A DNA stretch of 64,000 nucleotides from Lactarius indigo (GCA_025766275.1 JAFKAC010000013.1:62001-126000), one strand, 5' to 3'; shown: positions 22,778 to 36,270, counted from the stretch's first letter. Made by a program: numbers and translations. The notes: generated by a model from the letters alone, not told the origin.

Positions 22778-25018
22778 GGACGGGTTGACCAAGCAAGCCA
22801 GGACGGAGACTACAGCACATTTGAACGACACGGACTCTTCCGAATGGATGACATCATCGTTCAAACATGCTCCCAACACGCTGCTTACGCGTGTCCCCCT
22901 GCCCAGTGCTATCGACGAATCAACTTGCCCAGGTGCGTGGGTGCGCCGCTCTCCACGATAAACTACGATAAGCTCACTTGTCCCACTTCCTCACATTGAC
23001 TGTGTATCTGTCCCTACGTCCCAGATTAAACGCCGAGAATCCCGACGCCGTGTCTTGACTCCATTTGCAAGGTACGCGATAATTGAAACAATAAAAAAAA
23101 AAAGAGTAACATGGGCGCGCTCCCGCGCTCGTTCGCTCGCTTCACCCAGCGTTACGGGTTTACCCCTACATCCGCCCCAGACGGCTTTGGCGTTTTCTGG
23201 CTACTGTATCCTCTCGTACAATTCTCTCTGTTTTGAAACGCGTGCAACTGGATGCTTGCTAGGACAAAAGGGGAAGTGGAAATGGTCGCAACGCTGGTAA
23301 TACAAGGCAACGCATCCCACCGCATTCTGTTGTGGAAACCGTGTTCTGCACGACAAGGGCTTTCCCAACTTGTCAGCACCCGAAAAGGGCGGACAGGTTG
23401 CTTACGTCCAGGTCCTTTGCCCTTTGGGAACCCTACAGGCATCTCAGTACCTCTCCGTTGGTGCACGCCAATAGAGCTGTGGCAGATCAATACGCATTGG
23501 CCAATCGATGAATGAACTGCATAACTGGCCATTGGCTGCTCCCAACCAGTCACTTCCCCACGCTTCTCTGTCTATCTGCCTGTCGAAGCTCGCTCGGATC
23601 TTGCTGGCATAATTATAGTACAACCTGTTTGAAGTGCTGCTTCGTCCGTATCTTATAGGTGTGTTCGGTCTCACCTTGACCCTTGACTTCGCTAGGTCAA
23701 ATGAAATTAGGGGTGAGACTCGATGAGACGCTCAGCATCTGCAGTGACCCATGTGGGTGGTGGTGTATTACAGGCACGGCACCATATGTAGGCGGCACCG
23801 GTGTGCCTGTGGGTTTCCGTGTTTACCCATCTTATTCCACTCTGATCTGGACCGAGAGCCCCACCCACCTTAGGCTCGGCCAACCTGTTGGTGCAAGCTT
23901 GGTGTCACCGTGGCACGCCCCGGGGTCTTGCCCAATTGTATATGGCGCGTTTTGGTAGCAAAATGCAGCTAGGTGCGCACGGAGAAGGCTGGGTGTTGTT
24001 TAAGTGACCGAGTGACCGGGACAACAAGAGTTCCGGAACAGCGCGGGAAAAATTGCGCGTTTATGAGGTGGAGGCAGAGTCCCTGGGGAAAGGGGGGGGG
24101 CGTTCTACGTATCGCTAGGGGGCACACATCCCCGCGGAAAAGATGGGACGGTTCCGGATGAGGCAAGAACGGGGTGCGAGCTCGCGGAGATTACGAATGT
24201 CACCCGCATGGCCGGAGCGTGGCCCCACATCAAACCAGGGCCACCAGATTGGCGCGCCTGCTTTTTTTGCTTTTACGTTCTGGAAACTGTAAAAGGCAAG
24301 TATCTAGATGGGCAGGTGGAATTGGAACAACCATAAACTGAAAGCAGAAGCGTAGCCCTTTCTCCTCCACTGCAAGGGCGATTCTGCCCAAGGTTTCTCC
24401 GGTGAATGACCGACTCTGTCAATTTCGAGTCGACGTTGTAACTGACTTTACCCTGGAACGTGTGGAACGTTGCCCGGAAAAATATCGGTCACGTGGTAGA
24501 AGAGCCAGCGCCGAGTCGATTGGCACGCACGGCCCCCGACTTCAAGTAGAAAGACTGTTTGCCCTTGTTCCTACTTCTCGTCCGTCCGTCTCCGACTTTC
24601 AAAGCCGCTTGCCCTCTCTCTCTCTCGGGTTTCCTTCATTATTTCGCAAATATAAAAGCGATTAAGCAAAAATCCAATCCTCAAAAGGCTATCGTTTATT
24701 CAGGCTTCTGTCGATCTCTCTCTAGCCGCCAACAGCTTTGACGGCCACTGGGAGGTGTATGCACGAAGAGGTCGATCTTTCTTTCTTTCTCTCTGATTCC
24801 CACTCTTTCTATATGTATCATGTATGACTCTGTTTTGTGACCACTAAACCCCCATGGGCATGAGAGACTCCTAAGCTCCATCCCTTAAACGCGTGCCCTT
24901 TTCCAGTCCTGCACTCCTACTCCACCCATCCCGACTTGTGCTTACCTTCTCTGTTCCTTCATTAGCAGTTCTCCTTGCGGCTCCTGCCCCCTGCCCTTTC
25001 CTCCCCTCTCTCCCTAGC
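22778..25018. other. Intergenic stretch, no gene recognised
   Basis: Contains short open frames only. There is a G-run near 24095 and CT-rich tracts at 24600-24800 (CTTT and CTCT repeats), likely part of the promoter and 5' UTR region of the downstream transcription factor. Confidence 0.4.
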
Positions 25019-28000
25019 ATGGTCGCGAGTTCAAATTATGAACAGTATTACTCCCTTTCCGAGGGGCGTTATCCCACTCGAGCTCGAGGGTTGCCAGTCC
25101 AGTGAAGAAGAATCAGAGCTCCATTCTCCATTCTTTGACCAGCCGCTCGCTGCTTTTCTACCCACGGAACGTGCGTTCATTAGTCGATCTCCTTTCTAGT
25201 CTTCACAATCCCGCTCACCTCATCCACTCATAAAGCCCGATATCAGTCAATAGCCCCCGCGTCCATATTGCCTCCCGATAGCCTTATCGCTCCTCCTCAC
25301 AACTCTCAGTACTACGCACAATCTCAGGGTTTTGGGGCACACCTTGATGAGTACCCCAAAGAACCTCCGAACACAGCCATGCCTTATAATACTTCCGTCC
25401 AATTACGCACCCAGTCATTTACTTCTTCTGCCTACGAGCTTGCCATGCCGCATTGTTTTCCCTTGCTCATGAATCCGGCTTTCAATAGGTTCCCCACTTC
25501 AGTTGACGCCCCTCCAGTCTGTTTCCCAGATCACTTCATCAACTTCACACTTCAACTTGTCCCACCCGTCTTCCTCTGCTGCAAGTGCCCCTATACCACA
25601 ACCACCTCTGGCCTCTCCTTTGGTACTGGACACCATGGACCCCCCCAAGCCCGCTGCCCCTCCTGGACTCCCAGATACATCTGGAGCGCCACCATCTCCA
25701 AGATCTGCTCCCGCGCGCAACATCCCTTCCGGCGTTATTGCTTGTCGCCAGTGGTGAGTAATCTCTCGGCCGTTTTGTATTGTTTTTGGTTTCGTTTTCC
25801 ACTTAAAAAGCCCCGCTTCTACCATACCATTCTATTCTCGCCGGTGTCTATAGTCGGTCACGCAAGATAAGGTGCGACTCTACTCGCCCGAAGTGCCAAA
25901 ATTGTCTCAAGCGGGGTAACGATTGCGCTTATGACAAAGTCCCTAAGCGACGGGGGCCAGATAAACGTCCTGGCACGCGCAAACGCTCCTGCAAGAAGCG
26001 TCAATCGGACGGATCTGAGCCCAATCAGCCAAAGAAACAACGGCGCGGAGACCCATTCGATGAGGACACTCCTGCGCGTGCCGATTGTAAGCAGAATGAG
26101 ATCTCTCCCATGACCCTCCCGGTATTCGTCCCGGCACATCACAAGGTCAACAAGCCTGAGACCGATCCCCCCGCCCCAGCTTCCTCATTTGTAGTTGGTA
26201 CTCCGTCGTTCCCTGACGGCTACTATGTAAAGGTAAGTTCTCCCCGAATCCCTCTTCCTGGTCCTCCCATTCCCCCTTCTCTCCATTTCTATGTGTTCCA
26301 CCACTCACGAAATGCCCCCGTTAAAGAGGCAGCCATCGCCTTCGCATGCGAAACTAGCATCGACATCACAGCATACCTTGAAGAGTGAACTCTCGCCAGA
26401 GCTACCGCTCTCTCACCAGTTTTGAGTCGGATCTTCGTTCCCCAGAGACGCCGTCATACGACGATCCTTCGCCACCCCCCGCCGACGATCCTGTCGTTAA
26501 TTATACCCGCAAGTCGTGGTGGGATGAGCTTCTTGATGCATATGCCCCCACACGTGAGCAAGCGTAGGTGATGCACGTGTTTTATACCAACCTCCCGCCT
26601 GACCATTTGTCGACCATTTACGTCCGTTGTGGACCCCTAGGCTGAAAGATATTGCCAGCGACTTGAAAGTCCTGTAAGTGTCTAGGTACTACCCCCCACC
26701 CCCCCTCGGCGATCGCCACATCTATCGTACCCGAACAACCCCCGCTTACCATCACTGATCACCCTTATCTCCGCACTTACAGCTCCACGTCTTCCGGACA
26801 CTGGCTGACCTTCTTCAATGTCGATTGGTTCCTTCCTAATCTCTTTGACACACACGCCCGTGCACACCTTCAGCCAGCGCTCGTGTACGCCTACCTAGCA
26901 ATGGCCAGGTTCGTTCGGTCAAGCGAGATCGAGTTCGGCGCTTGCGGGCGCTTGCAAGCGCTGAAACTGCGCGACCTGGCGAAGACGCACCTGCAGGAGT
27001 CCTGGAGCATGCAATGGGTCGACCTAGGGCTCGCCGAGGCAGCGATGGTGCTCGCGCTCTTTGAGACGTCCTGCACACCCGCAAGCACAACGACGCGAAG
27101 CGCGGACGATGCGTTGCTCCTTCTTGACAAGATTATCCAGACGCTGCAGCTCACGGTACTCGACGCGCGCGACCATGACACTCTCGATTACTCGACCGGC
27201 GTGCCGACCGTCGCGCAAGGGCACACGCTCAAGCGCTGCGAGTGTACCGCCGCGCCCGCGGACAACACGTCCTCGTGGTCGTTCCAGCCCGCGTGGGACC
27301 CGCTGTGGTCCGCGGATGAGGTCAGAGCGGAGGAGACACGCCGCTTGTGCTGGAGTGCGCTCGTGCTTGTCGCGAACCATACTGTCGCGCGGGCAGCCGA
27401 GCAGCGCGAGCCACTCTGCCTCTTTCTGATCGAGTCTTCCAATGTGCGCACATGATCCGCATTGACAGTATAACAAAGACCTCATCTAACGAAAAAAAAA
27501 AAATTAATTCTAGTTCCAGCTACTCTTTCCGGGGGAGTATCAACAGCCCGGAGAATACGCCGTTGCAGCTGCGCAGTCGGGGAAGGATTCGGTGTGGGCG
27601 CTGTATTGCCGCAGCATGCTTCTGTGGAACTGCACCGTGCGCTTCTGGGACGAACATCTCTCCACGGAGGACCGCACCCGAATCGCGTGTGCCGCATTTG
27701 TGGAGACACGGGTGGTCGAGGAAGCATTAGATGCGCACGTCTGCAACATTGATACGGCGCTCATCTACATGTGTCGCGAGTTCATTTCCAAGTGAGCCGT
27801 CGCCGCCGCCACCGCCACCCGAAAGGGGGAGGGGGGCACACAACGCCATGTTCCTTTGGGCTGACTATGTTTTTTTTCTTGTGTAGCACTCGTCTCGAGG
27901 TGACATATCTCACGCAAAGGTAAACGAGTCTCACCCCCATCTTTGATCACGCGGAAAAGGTTTGAATTTTTTTTTCCGATAAAGGTTACTCCTTGATCTA

Positions 28001-28771
28001 GACGTGAGAGCGAAGCCTGTCTGGAACCGCCGACTGGCCGAGGAGTGGCGTGAGTGACTGATCCCTTCTTGCTTCTTCTTTCCTTTCTCTATCTTTGTCT
28101 CGCGCTCATCTCGGTCTTCTCACCATTTATGGATGCTGTTTTCTTTTCATTTCTGATCGTTAGCGCTTTATCTGTTTTAATTGACTGGAATGTTTTTCTT
28201 TTTTTTTTGGTTCTTGCACAAAAAAAAAGTGTTTTATCAGGAACAAGTAGCGAAGCGTGTCAAGAACTCACTACTCCTTACACGTCATGGCGCGGGAGAT
28301 AGGGTACCCTCCGTTCCCGCCAATACCACATCTCCCACCGCTGCGCACATCTTTCTCCGGCGTCCATTCGAAATCGGCTGGTTCACCAATCAAGTTGAAA
28401 CGTGCGTCATCCCTCCCCTCACCCGCTGGCCTTGGCACGCATTTATTCCGTCCGTTTGAATTATTTTTTTTAGGTGCCTCGCGCTGTGGGAGGGTGACAG
28501 AGACCTTCTTCATGCGCTAGAGCTCGCAAAGACATTCCTCGCGCCGACAGAGGTGCTTAACGCCCTGTGGCCCTGCGCGGCGTTCCACGCCCGCGGAAAG
28601 GCGCTCCGTGCGAAGCTCTCCCAAGCCTGCGCGAACTCCGGGATACCGCCGCCGCCCCCCTCGAGGGCGTTGCCTCCGCTGCCCTCGCTAGCACCGCTTC
28701 TGCCGTCTTCTGCCTCAAGCTCAAGCTCAAGCTCAAGTTCGAATCATATGATGGGTCCTTCACGATCGTAA
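25019..28771 (+). CDS. Zn(II)2Cys6 transcription factor with fungal-specific middle homology region
   Basis: The zinc cluster is split by the 25754-25853 intron: ACRQ and the next Cys join to RSRKIRCDSTRPKCQNCLK, spacing C-x2-C-x6-C-x6-C-x2-C-x6-C, followed by the basic RRGPDKRPGTRKRSCKK. The regulatory region follows in exons ending 27443, then 27514-27791, 27887-27919, 27985-28049, 28230-28401 and 28474-28771. It shows HWLTFFNVDWFLPNLF, ALVYAYLAMARF, LLDKIIQTLQLTVLD, RRLCWSALVL, VWALYCRSMLLWN and ALWPC, and ends in Pro- and Ser-rich tails (CTCAAG repeat at 28709-28738). It is a nuclear sequence-specific regulator with unknown targets. Start at 25019 (MVASSNYEQYYSLSE) is favoured because Tyr-rich N-termini are usual for this type, but it needs one G less in the run near 25064. 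A shorter start at 25635 (MDPPKPA) is the alternative. Confidence 0.82.
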
Positions 28772-30594
28772 CGAGTCGAGCAGCATGATGTCCTCGTTTT
28801 TTATTTTATTTTCTCTCCTCTCCCGATACCTTGTTGCTTTCGCTCTTGCTCTCGCATTTATCATGTATCGCATATATTTTCTTTTTTGCTTTGAGTATCT
28901 CTTCCTCCTGCACTTTTATTCTCGCTTTTTCTCTGCAATAATCGTACACCAAGCGCCCATTTACGGCAGTGCGCCGCATCACGTTTTAGCAGTAGTAATC
29001 ATTCATATATATATATCCGTAAATATCTCACGAAGGCACGATGACTTCGCTTCTATGTAAGTGTAACTGTTGTACTGTAACCCTTTTTTTTCTGAGCACT
29101 GTTCATGATCAATTATTTTTGGTGAAGGTACTGCGTCCTTCTCCTGTTCTAGGCCCTCTCCTCTCGCTTTGAATGGTTTCTGCCAATGCTTTGTATTCAA
29201 ATGCGGTAGGACACGTCCGAGTCTGAGCAGAGCGCATGATATGTACTATATATGTATATTTCTGTGCGAGCGTACACTGGTATCGTGTTCCGTTGGATCA
29301 CACTGGCCCCTCATCCATCCATCATGATAGAACTACGCCACTCGAATGTTTTTGAATCCTGAAGCTTGAACTGTGAGCTCGAACTCGGACTCATACTTCC
29401 GACTCATCATCATCGAAGTCGTGCCTGGTCTTAAATTACAAGCTGCAGTAATTATAGGTGCTTACCGATAGTTTATGTTTTCAAAATATTTTCGAGGCAG
29501 AATTCTCGAGCATAAGTGTGTCCTATCAGAGTACGAAAGGAATCGGTTATTTTCTCTTCCGCGCGACGCCCGTGCACTGTCCGTGTAAGTTCGTCTTGAA
29601 GTTCGTGCGGATCCTTGCCGCATCTCAACTTTTTTGTTTTTCTGGTAATATAAACTGTACTAATGGCGAGCCTGTGGAGCCAATGATCGAAGTGGGAAAT
29701 ACGGGTTATTGGGTAATTTAGCCTCGGTTATCTCGGGCTTGCAGTTTCTCGAAAGAACCCCGATTGGTCGGTCCCCGGTCACCGATCACCAGACAGCTGA
29801 GACGCACATTTGGATTTCGAGAACAGTTGACTTACGCTGATGCGCCTTCCCACTGGCACCCATGCCGTCATCAACGTGTCATTGTCATTGTGCAACTCAG
29901 AACGAATATTATGAGTGTGTGGTAAATATGTAACGTCACTGTTCGCAGAAGGTCCATGATGACTGTCTCTCTGTCCTCTGGTCTGGGGACGTGGGTAATC
30001 CAGACCCGGTACCCAAAGAAGGAAATAAAGGGGAAAAAAATGATACCGATGCCGATACGCCAACCACCATCTCTCTCGGATCGGCCGTGGGCAAGGCTTA
30101 GTTCTCTTCCGCACTGAGGGGAGATGCGATGCGAGCGAGAGAACAAGCTGGGTAGTTTGTGGCTACCCATCAGCTCTCTGGATTCAACCGGCCACTTACT
30201 ATACTATGTCTCACTCCCCCCAATTGCCAGCCGGGAATCCAACGCGACTGCAAGACGATCGAATGCAGATGAAAAGTCTCACCGGGGGCACCAAGGGGCA
30301 GGAAAACGATAGTGGCGGGTAGGAACGACGGTGTCGGAGGGCAGGCGGCGGCAGCCGAATCGGCAGCTGCGGGGTATCGCTTTGGTTTCGTGACACGTAA
30401 GGTTTCTGCAAGGCGATGACTCGGAGTGAGTCGGGGCTGTACATGGGCAGGCTGGGTGCCGACGTACACAAGATAGGTTAATGGTATACAGTGCCCAGGG
30501 TATATAACAAGCGGTCGAGTCGAGTGAGACTTGAGCTTGAACAAGAAAGAATATGGGTTGAGCAAAAAAGGGAATCCGGGAGCAACGAGGGCGG
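28772..30594. other. Intergenic stretch, no gene recognised
   Basis: AT-rich 3' flank of the transcription factor (28790-29060, with ATATATATAT near 29009), then unrelated short frames. Nothing supportable. Confidence 0.4.
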
Positions 30595-30816
30595 TCAATA
30601 GCCGGACCGCCGGCCACCGACTGGTCTCCTCGGTCCCCCTCGAGACTGCGTAACATGTTGTGCTGGGTATGCTGGATACTGTGCTGGGTATTGGTAATAG
30701 GGATTCATGGGTGGGGGCGCGTTCTGTGGGGGGCGTGCTGGTGGTTGCGGAGACACGTAGTACCCCCCGTTACCGCGTTGCGGCACGCCTGAAGATGGTG
30801 AGGTAGGAGGACCCAT
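30595..30816 (-). CDS. Short Pro/Gly/Tyr-rich ORF, possibly a terminal exon
   Basis: A 73-codon ATG-initiated frame with strong composition bias: MGPPTSPSSGVPQRGNGGYY, a PQPPARPPQNAPPP stretch, then Tyr-Pro repeats (YYQYPAQYPAYPAQ) and an RGG/RRP tail ending GRRSGY. The low-complexity text resembles the ends of RNA-binding or wall-associated proteins. I see no convincing upstream exon, so it may be an independent small protein or the last exon of a larger gene. Confidence 0.35.
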   Translation of the reverse strand: MGPPTSPSSGVPQRGNGGYYVSPQPPARPPQNAPPPMNPYYQYPAQYPAYPAQHVTQSRGGPRRPVGGRRSGY

Positions 30817-31506
30817 TCGTTATTCGATAGCGGAAGAAGGCTGGCTTGTGGTGGAGGAACGTGGATAGGTGAATTGACTCGTTTCCGCTATGCCATTCGC
30901 GAGCTGCTGCAATTAAATGCAAGTGAAATTGTGCCTGCACGGCCCTACGGCTATGCAACTCTAGCTAGTCAACTCGTAGCGCAGTCATATCTGTGTTCGG
31001 GGCTGTCGGCGACAGTGCTGCGCAACCTGACTCGACCCACTGTACGAATGGTGCCAGTAAGGAACTACGGTACCTCCGGGATGAGAGTTGGCAGACTCGG
31101 TTGTTGCATAGTAATGAGTCAGTTGCTCCGGAACCATAGCCACGTTTCACTGACTGCGGTCATTGGTCGACCCCTCATCGCTGTGCCAGAATGCTGTGGT
31201 CTGTGGTATGCAGAGTCAGACTATCACTGTATTCACACGGGAATAACCTGCCCGAGTGGATGACAAAGCTGTCCACGTATTCGGCCCTATTCGGCCTTGC
31301 TCTTGGCAGTTCCCCGACCGAGCCCGAGTCGGAGTCATCATACGGGACCGACAGGGCCTAATTCTCAAAGGAGAATGAGATTCCCACACACAATAATACA
31401 GACAATGTGAATTAATTTGGCGGGCGGGCCGTTATACATTAAACGAGAACATTATGACCGCATGACCAAAAAAAAAATAGACCTGGTGCAAGCTGAGAAG
31501 CCTTTC
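30817..31506. other. Intergenic stretch, no gene recognised
   Basis: One plus-strand open frame (30874-31263) has no recognisable features. The rest appears non-coding, with an A-run near 31470. Confidence 0.35.
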
Positions 31507-32310
31507 TCACGTATTCAGAGTCGCAATATATCGCATGATGAGTAGCGAAGCGAGAAACTCTGACACAAAGACGGTGATTAGTAGTGAACAAACCGGGCTT
31601 AGAGGGATTGGACCACGGCGCTTACCTACAGCGAGATGCGGATATTGCTCCTCGACGCCAAACGCGCAACCCGACGAAGTCTCGTACACTTCACCGGGCA
31701 CCCCCAACGCATACCACGCGACGGTTTCCCCGTTCGAGTTGACACACTGACCCGTCGTGCGTTCAGAACCCGCTCGCGCAGCAGAAGCAGGCGCTACGCG
31801 CGCGAAAACTACTCACGGTCCACTCCTCGAGGCTATCTTGAGTGTTCGTTCGCCAGCCCCAGATGTACTCTTTCTCATCAGAAGCGGTGAATTTGCGATG
31901 GACGGGGACTAAGACAGCGCGTGATTTTGCGGAAAAAAACGAAGCGTCAGCACAATCGCATAATTGACAGTAGGCGTGGTGGGGAACACAAGAAAGACAA
32001 CGACGACAACTTACCCTCCAACCACCGTGAGAAACGAGCTCATCTCGTGTGTCCGTGGTGAACCGCCAGGGCCAGCGAACGTGACGGTACCGAGGGCGCC
32101 GCCTGGGCCATAATCGAGGGTTGCGACGGGTGAGTTGAACGGCGTCACGGGGGCGTTGTATATCCCGTACTGGGCCGCGCCGTCGGAATCGCGGCGCGTT
32201 CGGCACACGCACAAGTACATGCGATCGTACAGCTCAGAGAATTCTGAGCCGAAAACCGACCCCGTCCTGTCCGGGAACATGAGCGGGAGGAACATCCGAC
32301 TCGTCGTCAT
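31507..32310 (-). CDS. Conserved fungal protein of unknown function (DUF6593-like layout)
   Basis: Start at 32310 gives MTTSRMFLPLMFPDRTGSVF, then YDRMYLCVCR, DGAAQYGIYNAPVTPFNSP and LGTVTFAG before a donor at 32014. A second exon (to about 31815) carries KFTASDEKEYIWGW and a Trp-ending DSLEEW. A third (about 31760-31625) has CVNSNGETVAWYAL and VEEQYPHLAV. The last ends with FLASLLIMRYIATLNT at 31507. The order (short beta-rich N-part, a FTASD..EY.W core, a C-terminal helix with an I/LMR motif) is shared by many lineage-expanded Agaricomycete proteins without known function; DUF6593 is my best but unverified label. The joint between exons 1 and 2 is one base out of phase by my reading, so the acceptor there is uncertain. 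Confidence 0.55.
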
Positions 32311-35300
32311 GGCGTAGGGTGTGTGCGCGGTGGAGTTGCACAAGCTTAGATGAAGAGGGGTGTACGGTGCGTGCGGGTGTGTGAGAGAGAAGGCTAAGAA
32401 CACACAAGGCTTGTGAGAGGGGATGAACGACGAATTTCGGAGGCCCTTTGTAACCTCCCTTTTGTATCGGTGAAGAGCAAAGAGCAAGCGTACGCGCGTA
32501 TGTGACGCACGTACGCTTGAAGAGGTATGTGCTGGTGCCCGTATCCGTATAGACAACGCGGATTAGCACGGAATGAATTCCGATATGTTAGTTCTGTCCC
32601 ACATTAATTCCATGGATAATATGAAGGTCGCCTGCGTGCGCTGTGAGGAACTCCGCAGTAGGGGTGCGTTGGTGACCGCTAAGGGGAGAAGACGGGCGCA
32701 TGCACGTGCCGGAGTGGCCCAGTGCTATCGATGAAAGAGATGGAACGGGAAGCCGGCCTATCAGTTGCGCGAGGCAGGTAAAACCGCCGGGCGACTGATC
32801 AGCGGTGCCCATATGCGGATCGTGGCAGTCGGTCGACTGGGAACGTGTTGCGTATCGCCAAAAGGGAAAGTAGGGAAATGAGATAGTCGGTAGGTGAGCC
32901 GCCGCGAATGCTACTCCGTCAGGAAGAAGAAGGACGAGCGTGATGACCGGAGGTTTGTCGGTCACAGGCACGCACATCAGGTGAGGCCAAAACGACATTT
33001 ACAAAGGCTGATGGTATCGTCAATAGTCCCTGATGCGGAAATTATGCACAAAGAAGGATCGAAGGGGTTGCACCAGCCGTCGCAAATGAGTCGCAAATGG
33101 TTTAGTCTGTCTTTAGGCTTGCCGAAATGCACCATAAGCGTTCAACGCAGCTGCGACGATCGTCATGAGTTAGTGACCGACTGACCAAGGACGTCATGTT
33201 TCGGAGTGGTCGTCTATATTCCCCCAGGCCACGACTCACTAATTGTGACCGCCTGTTGCGTGTATACGCAACCACATCTTCTGGAGAAGGTTGTCGTGTG
33301 ACCTTGTACTTCCCCTGCTGACGACAAAAGACGACGACATGAACCTCGCCCAGAATGCCGCCGCAGCCAGCGGGAACACTGAGGGGGGATGTCTCCTCTT
33401 GTTCTTGGCACTTTCGGCCTCTTTCTCGCTAGTGGGGAGTTCTGATCGTCGGAGGACAGGGGACCATGCATGGAAATACATGGCACGAGGTGGCTCTACT
33501 TTTGCGAAACAAGGGGAGAACAAGCTGCGTGTGTGAAACCGGGGAACACACGACACGACATTGCAAACCAGGACTGACGATAAAAGGTCCGCAGGGCGAG
33601 GGACAAAGTACGAATTAGAGGGTTTTGCGGCGTTTGGCCGATATTTGGAGACTGCTCAAATCAGACGAAGGCGAGAAATCAACGCGGGGGGCCAATTCTG
33701 CGAAGTTTGGAAGGCTAAAGACCCGTCTCAATGAGGAAGAATAGACCCACGCTGTATCGACAGTAATTTGTGCTGCTTTTTATGTACCAATGGCATTAAT
33801 ACCCGCAACGCAAAGCTATGCCTCATGGTTATCGACCAAATAGGCATAGAGAGAGCGCTGCTTGAGAGGACGGATTCTGGTTTGGAACCAGCGAGGTGTT
33901 CGCGAAAAAAGGAACCCTATCACAGAAGGCGCAATTGGGTTACTGTATGACTGCCTTTTTGCTAGCCCCACAATTGGGGCTTCTACAACCTATTTTGTTA
34001 TCCCCAGGTAGACGCAAACCTCCCTCTTCTTCCCAAGACATATGCAATCCCGGAGATTGCTCCAATGCGGTGGCTAGACCCAGATAGGATATATTCCCAG
34101 AGATATGCGATCTTGGGCATGCGCCAATTATTTGTCCCGGTGACGAATAGTCTCGAAATGCAGTGGTAGAGCGTGGGCGTGGGTTGTGCGATCGCCGGTT
34201 TTTTTTTGGCCAGCAGAAAGGGCATCCGCGGTAGCATTCGGGCCACCATAACACCAGGGAGACGGACCCCGAAGCAATATTTGAAATAGTGGTCAGATAT
34301 TACCGTGGGACTCACAAGCAAACCTAGTAGGTGCCACTAGTGCATGCAACAGAGGGCATGTAACATCGGTGTACCACGGCCAGAAGAATGAATGTATTTC
34401 TTGGATCGCATCACGAGCTATCGCGACCTCGACCGGGTCTTGGGACCAATAAAAACTGCGTAGCCGCCCTCTCGTCGCATGACACCCCTGGTCCATGTTG
34501 TTTGGGAGCTGGTGTCACTTGTGCCTAAATGTGAAGCTGTATTGGGCGCCAGGTAAGGGAGACCGTAGCCCTGCAGCGGTGATTGCGCGCCGATTTCGCT
34601 TCTCCCTGCTCTCGTGAGGCTGTTTCCTGGCGAATGAAGGCCCTATCTCTAGTCAGTTGCTCCTTGGGACAATTGTGCGGAAAGCAAGCTCGAAAATGTG
34701 TTGTTCCCCCCGAGAAGAGATCCTAGGTTTACCTCTGGTTCCTTCTGCCCGACCCTATGACAAGTTCTATGCAGCCAATTTTGGCATGTACAACGTCATC
34801 ACCGTCTAGCTCAGCCTCTCGTAGATCACGTAGTGTAGGCGGTGAAACATACGGTCCCGGTCACTCCAACCCGGTACGGACCATAGCTGGGTTCAAGTAC
34901 AAGCGAGTGGGGCCCATAGGATGCGGTATAACAGTGCGTGCGTGCTTGGAAGCGATGCCGGAATCGAACTCCCCTGATCGCAGTGGTAAAACAAGTGAGC
35001 GATGATGAAGCGTCTGATGTGCCCTAGCACCGAACAACCCGACAACTAACCCAATGTGAAGTAGTACAAGATCGTCCTGGTCTATCCTCGACAACGGGGT
35101 ATTTTGACAAACAGGGGCTGCTACCATTGCCTCCTATGATACGCTGCAGTGCAAAATACATGCAAGGGCTGGCCCACATAACGCCATACATGAATGCCTC
35201 ATGGGCCACAACTGAAACAGGGCAAAACGATAAACTATGCATGGGGAGAGCACGGGTGGTAGACACACCTCCTAAACTAATCGTCCGCTCACCCGACCCC

Positions 35301-35324
35301 CCATTGCCCACTTTCAGCAAGCAT
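32311..35324. other. Long stretch without a recognisable gene
   Basis: About 3 kb with only short frames and no domain I can identify. The minus-strand sequence at about 34960-34995 has a T-arm-like GTTCGATTCC, but no cloverleaf forms (see rejected items). Confidence 0.4.
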
Positions 35325-36270
35325 CTATCGCCTGGCATTGTGGTTCCGTCGCTCCCGGTCTCTGGCACGTTCAGGCTCGCGTTCAGGGCCACCGTATCTA
35401 TCATTAGGGGAAAGTCGACGTGGTGGCAACTCCGAACGTCTATCAAATTCCCGCCGTTGTCGTGAATGCGAGCGGTCGCGGTCGGTGTCTCGATAGCGGT
35501 CGCTGCGGGGGCTATGGCGGTCACGCGGAAATTGGTATTCACGACCACGAGACTCATCGCGACCTGCTCCGTCGCGGGAGCGGGAGCGGCGTCTTTTGGG
35601 AGAAGGCGAGCGGCTGTAGCGTCGCCGGCGCACGGGTGTCAGCGAGCGTGAACGCGAACGCGAACGAGACGAGGACTCGTCACGGCGTTCACTCTCGCGC
35701 GGGTAGCGTTGCTCCTTGCGTGCCAACTTTTCGGCTTTCCTAGCTGCCTTCTCCTCCCTGCGTTCTGCTCTCCGTCGTTTCCGTTCTGCTTTCTCGGCAG
35801 CCTTGACAGCTGCATCCGGATCAACATCTGCATCGGCCACTGCCCGGGTAGGGATAGGTATGGCATTCGTGCCTGTACCCGGCGCACTCGACGATCCTTC
35901 CTTTTTGGATGGACCAAAGCCACTATATGAAGGGGGGATTGAATATTCGGGAAAAAGAAGCAGGAAGTGTGAGTGACCCACAGAGCGACTGAGAGGGCCT
36001 CCGCCTCTGCTTCCTTGATTTTACGTATTTCTTCGGCGCGCTCCTCCTCCGACTTTTTAAGGTCACGACTATACCAATGAATATCCTTGTTTTTCTGCCA
36101 CCGACCAGTGGGGGCGTTGGTACTGTGGCCGAGATAATTCTAAACGGGTCAACCCTCAGTAAGAACAGATTATGATGGATGCACACCTCGCGATCCTTGT
36201 CAGCAGAGACGTCTGACCATTTGAATTCGGCTTGACCACCGCGAGTGCCGCCGCGGATAGGCTCAAACAT
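35325..36270 (-). CDS. MMTAG2-like protein with Arg/Ser-rich tail
   Basis: Three exons (36270-36187, 36139-35982, 35922-35325; introns 47 and 59 bp) give an intact 279-residue frame. The N-terminus MFEPIRGGTRGGQAEFKW, then SADKDRENYLGHS, APTGRWQKNKDI and HWYSRD, is the hallmark of the MMTAG2 N-terminal domain (human C1orf35 has the same GGxRGGQ...RENYLG...VGRWQKG order). It is followed by a Glu/Arg helix (EERAEEIRKIKEAEAEAL) and ALGFGPSKKE. The rest is a long basic helix (KAERKRRRAERREEKAARK) and an RS-type tail (RSRSRSRSLTPVRRRR), which suggests a nuclear, splicing- or RNA-related role. Molecular function is not established for the family. Confidence 0.8.

Noticed and set aside
30874..31263. 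129-codon plus-strand frame between two minus-strand genes
   Set aside because: No recognisable motif, no start context, and the region likely holds flanks of neighbouring genes.
34940..35030. Possible tRNA or tRNA-derived SINE on the minus strand, with a GTTCGATTCC B-box-like stretch
   Set aside because: The bases flanking the T-loop do not form a five-pair stem (GGGAG against CCGGC), no matching 5' acceptor strand was found within 80 bases, and no clear A-box is present.
35325..35981. RS-rich region read as an SR-protein splicing factor
   Set aside because: No RRM is present, and the N-terminus GGTRGGQ...RENYLG...GRWQKN is diagnostic for the MMTAG2 family instead.
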